DNA of 16,676 nt from UBA5976 sp037137575 (GTDB lineage Bacteria > Actinomycetota > Actinomycetes > S36-B12 > UBA5976). Below are positions 15,478 to 16,676 of this stretch, piece after piece. Position 1 is the stretch's first letter. Every line of letters begins with the position of its first letter. Position numbers and translations under genes: made by a program. The notes beneath the pieces were generated by a model. It had not been told where the DNA came from, did not search any database, and saw only the letters and a list, made by a program, of their open reading frames with translations. The stretch spans positions 1-16,676 of the forward strand of contig JBAXKB010000022.1 in assembly GCA_037137575.1 (NCBI GenBank). The letters run 5' to 3'.

Positions 15478-16059
15478 TCAATCAGTAATTACCGTGCGAT
15501 GGAAGTTTGCATGCGAACGACTTGGCGTTGGACCACGCTGGCCCTGGTACCTCGAGCCATAGATGCTTGAGCCATATGGATGCTCAGCTTCAGATGTCAT
15601 TCGGAAGAAACAAACTTGGCCAATTTTCATGCCAGGGTAAAGCAAGATCGGCAAAGTAGCCACATTGGCTAGCTCTAAAGTTACGTGACCTGAAAAGCCA
15701 GGATCAATAAATCCAGCGGTTGAATGTGTTAACAAGCCAAGACGACCCAAACTTGATTTTCCTTCAAGGCGCGCTGCCACATCTGTTGGCAGTGTGACAA
15801 CTTCATAGGTGCTGCCCAAAACGAATTCACCTGGATGTAAAACGAATGGCTCGTCGCCGATGGTATGGACTTCGCGAGTCAGATCGAGCTGCTCAGAAGA
15901 AGGGTCGATGTGTGGGTAACGATGGTTTTCAAAAACTCGGAAGAAGCGATCTAGTCGCACGTCGATACTTGATGGCTGCACCATCGCTGGTTCGTATGGC
16001 TCAATGCCAACTCGACCAGATTCGATTTCAGCCTTTATGTCTTTGTCAGATAACAGCAC
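15478..16059 (-). CDS. dcd: dCTP deaminase (bifunctional DCD-DUT type)
   Basis: A 193-residue trimeric-fold enzyme converting dCTP to dUTP and, in the bifunctional subgroup, on to dUMP. Motifs are GKSSLGRLGL (100-109), HSTAGFIDPGFSG (112-124) and TLEL with catalytic Glu129; the C-terminal SRYQGQRGPTPSR (169-181) closes over the nucleotide. The HSTAGFIDPGF form is that of the bifunctional dCTP deaminase/dUTPase of Mycobacterium and archaea, whereas the E. coli monofunctional enzyme has HVTAHRIDPGW. The start is GTG, with TAATCT ending 6 nt before it. The gene diverges from tRNA-Gly, a pairing also known near dcd in other Actinobacteria. Confidence 0.95.
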   Translation of the reverse strand: MLLSDKDIKAEIESGRVGIEPYEPAMVQPSSIDVRLDRFFRVFENHRYPHIDPSSEQLDLTREVHTIGDEPFVLHPGEFVLGSTYEVVTLPTDVAARLEGKSSLGRLGLLTHSTAGFIDPGFSGHVTLELANVATLPILLYPGMKIGQVCFFRMTSEAEHPYGSSIYGSRYQGQRGPTPSRSHANFHRTVITD

Positions 16060-16065
16060 CCCCTT

Positions 16066-16094
16066 AGATTACCCGTCCGTCATACTAGGCTTAA
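16066..16094 (-). promoter_or_regulatory. candidate leaderless promoter of dcd
   Basis: On the minus strand TTAAGC (16094 to 16089), a 17-nt spacer and TAATCT (16071 to 16066) precede the GTG start at 16059, with exactly 6 nt (AAGGGG) between hexamer and start. The purine run is Shine-Dalgarno-like but abuts the start codon, too close to work well. Confidence 0.5.
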
Positions 16095-16122
16095 GGCACA
16101 GGGCACATTTTGCACCTGTGTT
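16095..16122. repeat. inverted repeat between the dcd promoter and tRNA-Gly
   Basis: CACAGG GCA (16097-16105) can pair with TGC A CCTGTG (16111-16120): 9 bp with one bulged A (16114) and a 5-nt CATTT loop, extendable by two G-T pairs. It ends 8 bp before the tRNA. It could be an operator or a terminator-like element, but there is no T-run directly after it. Confidence 0.35.
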
Positions 16123-16129
16123 GCCCCTT

Positions 16130-16200
16130 GCGGGTGTGGCGTAATGGCAGCGCGTAACCTTCCCAAGGTTGAGGCACGGGTTCGATTCCCGTCACCCGCT
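16130..16200 (+). tRNA. tRNA-Gly (anticodon CCC)
   Basis: A 71-nt cloverleaf. The acceptor stem GCGGGTG (16130-16136) pairs with CACCCGC (16193-16199), with discriminator T at 16200. The anticodon stem TAACC/GGTTG (16155-16159, 16167-16171) encloses the 7-nt loop TTCCCAA with anticodon CCC at 16162-16164. The T-arm is ACGGG-TTCGATT-CCCGT type. The 3' CCA is not encoded and must be added. It decodes GGG glycine codons. Confidence 0.95.
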
Positions 16201-16209
16201 CGCTAGTGG

Positions 16210-16237
16210 TTCACCAGGCAAAACAACCAGATACGCT
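16210..16237 (+). promoter_or_regulatory. candidate leaderless promoter of the CopC-domain gene
   Basis: TTCACC (16210-16215), a 16-nt spacer and TACGCT (16232-16237) are followed by exactly 6 nt and the ATG at 16244. No Shine-Dalgarno is present. This is the best-formed of the five leaderless-type elements. Confidence 0.5.
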
Positions 16238-16243
16238 TGGGTT

Positions 16244-16676
16244 ATGCGGATGTTGAAGTTTCTGGCAAAAATTGCCCTAGTTTTCGCAATTATTTCAATT
16301 TCGAGTCCTAGCGCTTTCGCCCACACTGAACTACTTTCAACTAGTCCCATAGCCGGGCAAACCTTAACTGTGCAGCCGAGTGAAATAACCCTTACTTTTT
16401 CCGAAGCTCCGATTTTGGCTGGGTCCTACATTCAAGTCCAGCAAAAGGCATCGAACTTAATCAGCAAACCTAAAGCAGCATTAGATGGCACTTCGCTAGT
16501 GATACCGTGGCCGCCAGAAATCACGCCTGGTACGGTGCAAGTTAATTGGCGAGCAGTGGCCGACGATGGTCATGTCGAAAATGGATCTTTCGCATTCACC
16601 TACAAGCAATCAGCGCCAAGCGAGAGTCCCAAAACCAAACCGATTGCAGATAACTCTGCTCGTAATATCGCAGGCT
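16244..16676 (+). CDS. CopC-domain copper-binding protein, 3' end outside window
   Basis: The first 144 codons are seen and the frame is open to the window edge. A signal peptide (about 4-26) ends in AFA just before HTELLSTSP. Cleavage there would leave His as the first mature residue, as in CopC proteins where the N-terminal His binds Cu(II). The second conserved copper region is DDGHVENGSFAF (about 109-120), with the Asp and His ligands. The residues in between form the expected beta-sandwich. A Ser/Pro/Lys-rich stretch begins at about 123, typical of a linker to a C-terminal membrane anchor or to a CopD-type membrane domain; which one cannot be seen. Likely role: periplasmic-side or surface copper handling or uptake. 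Confidence 0.88.
   Translation, partial: MRMLKFLAKIALVFAIISISSPSAFAHTELLSTSPIAGQTLTVQPSEITLTFSEAPILAGSYIQVQQKASNLISKPKAALDGTSLVIPWPPEITPGTVQVNWRAVADDGHVENGSFAFTYKQSAPSESPKTKPIADNSARNIAG

Overview
The window reads as a compact, gene-dense stretch of an actinobacterial (Actinomycetota) chromosome. The GC content looks moderate by eye, not high. The actinobacterial assignment rests on several things: ppa divergent from tilS-hpt, a bifunctional-type dCTP deaminase next to tRNA-Gly(CCC), a TldD/TldE pair of actinobacterial style, a small 'virulence factor' family protein beside a homocysteine methyltransferase, and frequent GTG starts with TAnnnT hexamers close to start codons. A small-genome aquatic lineage (acI/Nanopelagicales-like) would fit the tight packing and modest GC, but that is inference.

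Layout, left to right. Positions 1-154 hold only a promoter-like edge. At 155-1075 (+) is a secreted SGNH-hydrolase-like protein, followed tail to tail by a minus-strand operon tldD-tldE-GNAT (4440 to 1072). A 251-bp divergent spacer separates tldD from a second, paralogous secreted SGNH hydrolase (4692-5627, +). Then come hpt and tilS (minus, 7157 to 5637), divergent from ppa (7265-7792, +). Next is a minus-strand group: a long nitronate monooxygenase-family flavoprotein (9216 to 7789), an MFS transporter (10606 to 9344) and a small channel-like membrane protein (11343 to 10663). A plus-strand operon follows at 11445-13288: small 'virulence factor' protein, homocysteine S-methyltransferase domain, SPOUT RNA methyltransferase. 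A secreted, cysteine-rich M4 metallopeptidase (15363 to 13309) and dcd (16059 to 15478) lie on the minus strand. The window ends with tRNA-Gly(CCC) and a CopC-domain protein cut by the window edge.

Functionally this is mostly housekeeping (nucleotide salvage and dUTP control, tRNA lysidine synthesis, pyrophosphate removal, RNA methylation, one-carbon metabolism). Mixed in are surface or secreted proteins: two SGNH proteins, an M4 protease and a CopC protein. No mobile element, CRISPR array, prophage or toxin system was found.

The two most notable signals are regulatory. (1) Upstream of the nitronate monooxygenase gene are three tandem operator-like dyads, TACG-N4-CGTA, repeated with an exact 15-bp period. 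(2) At five start codons (155, 4692, 11445, 16059, 16244) a TAnnnT hexamer sits exactly 6 nt before the start codon, the geometry expected for leaderless mRNAs. Further points of interest: one SGNH paralogue lacks the catalytic Asp of its DxxH block, and the small membrane protein aligns with a K+ channel pore module whose selectivity filter is replaced.
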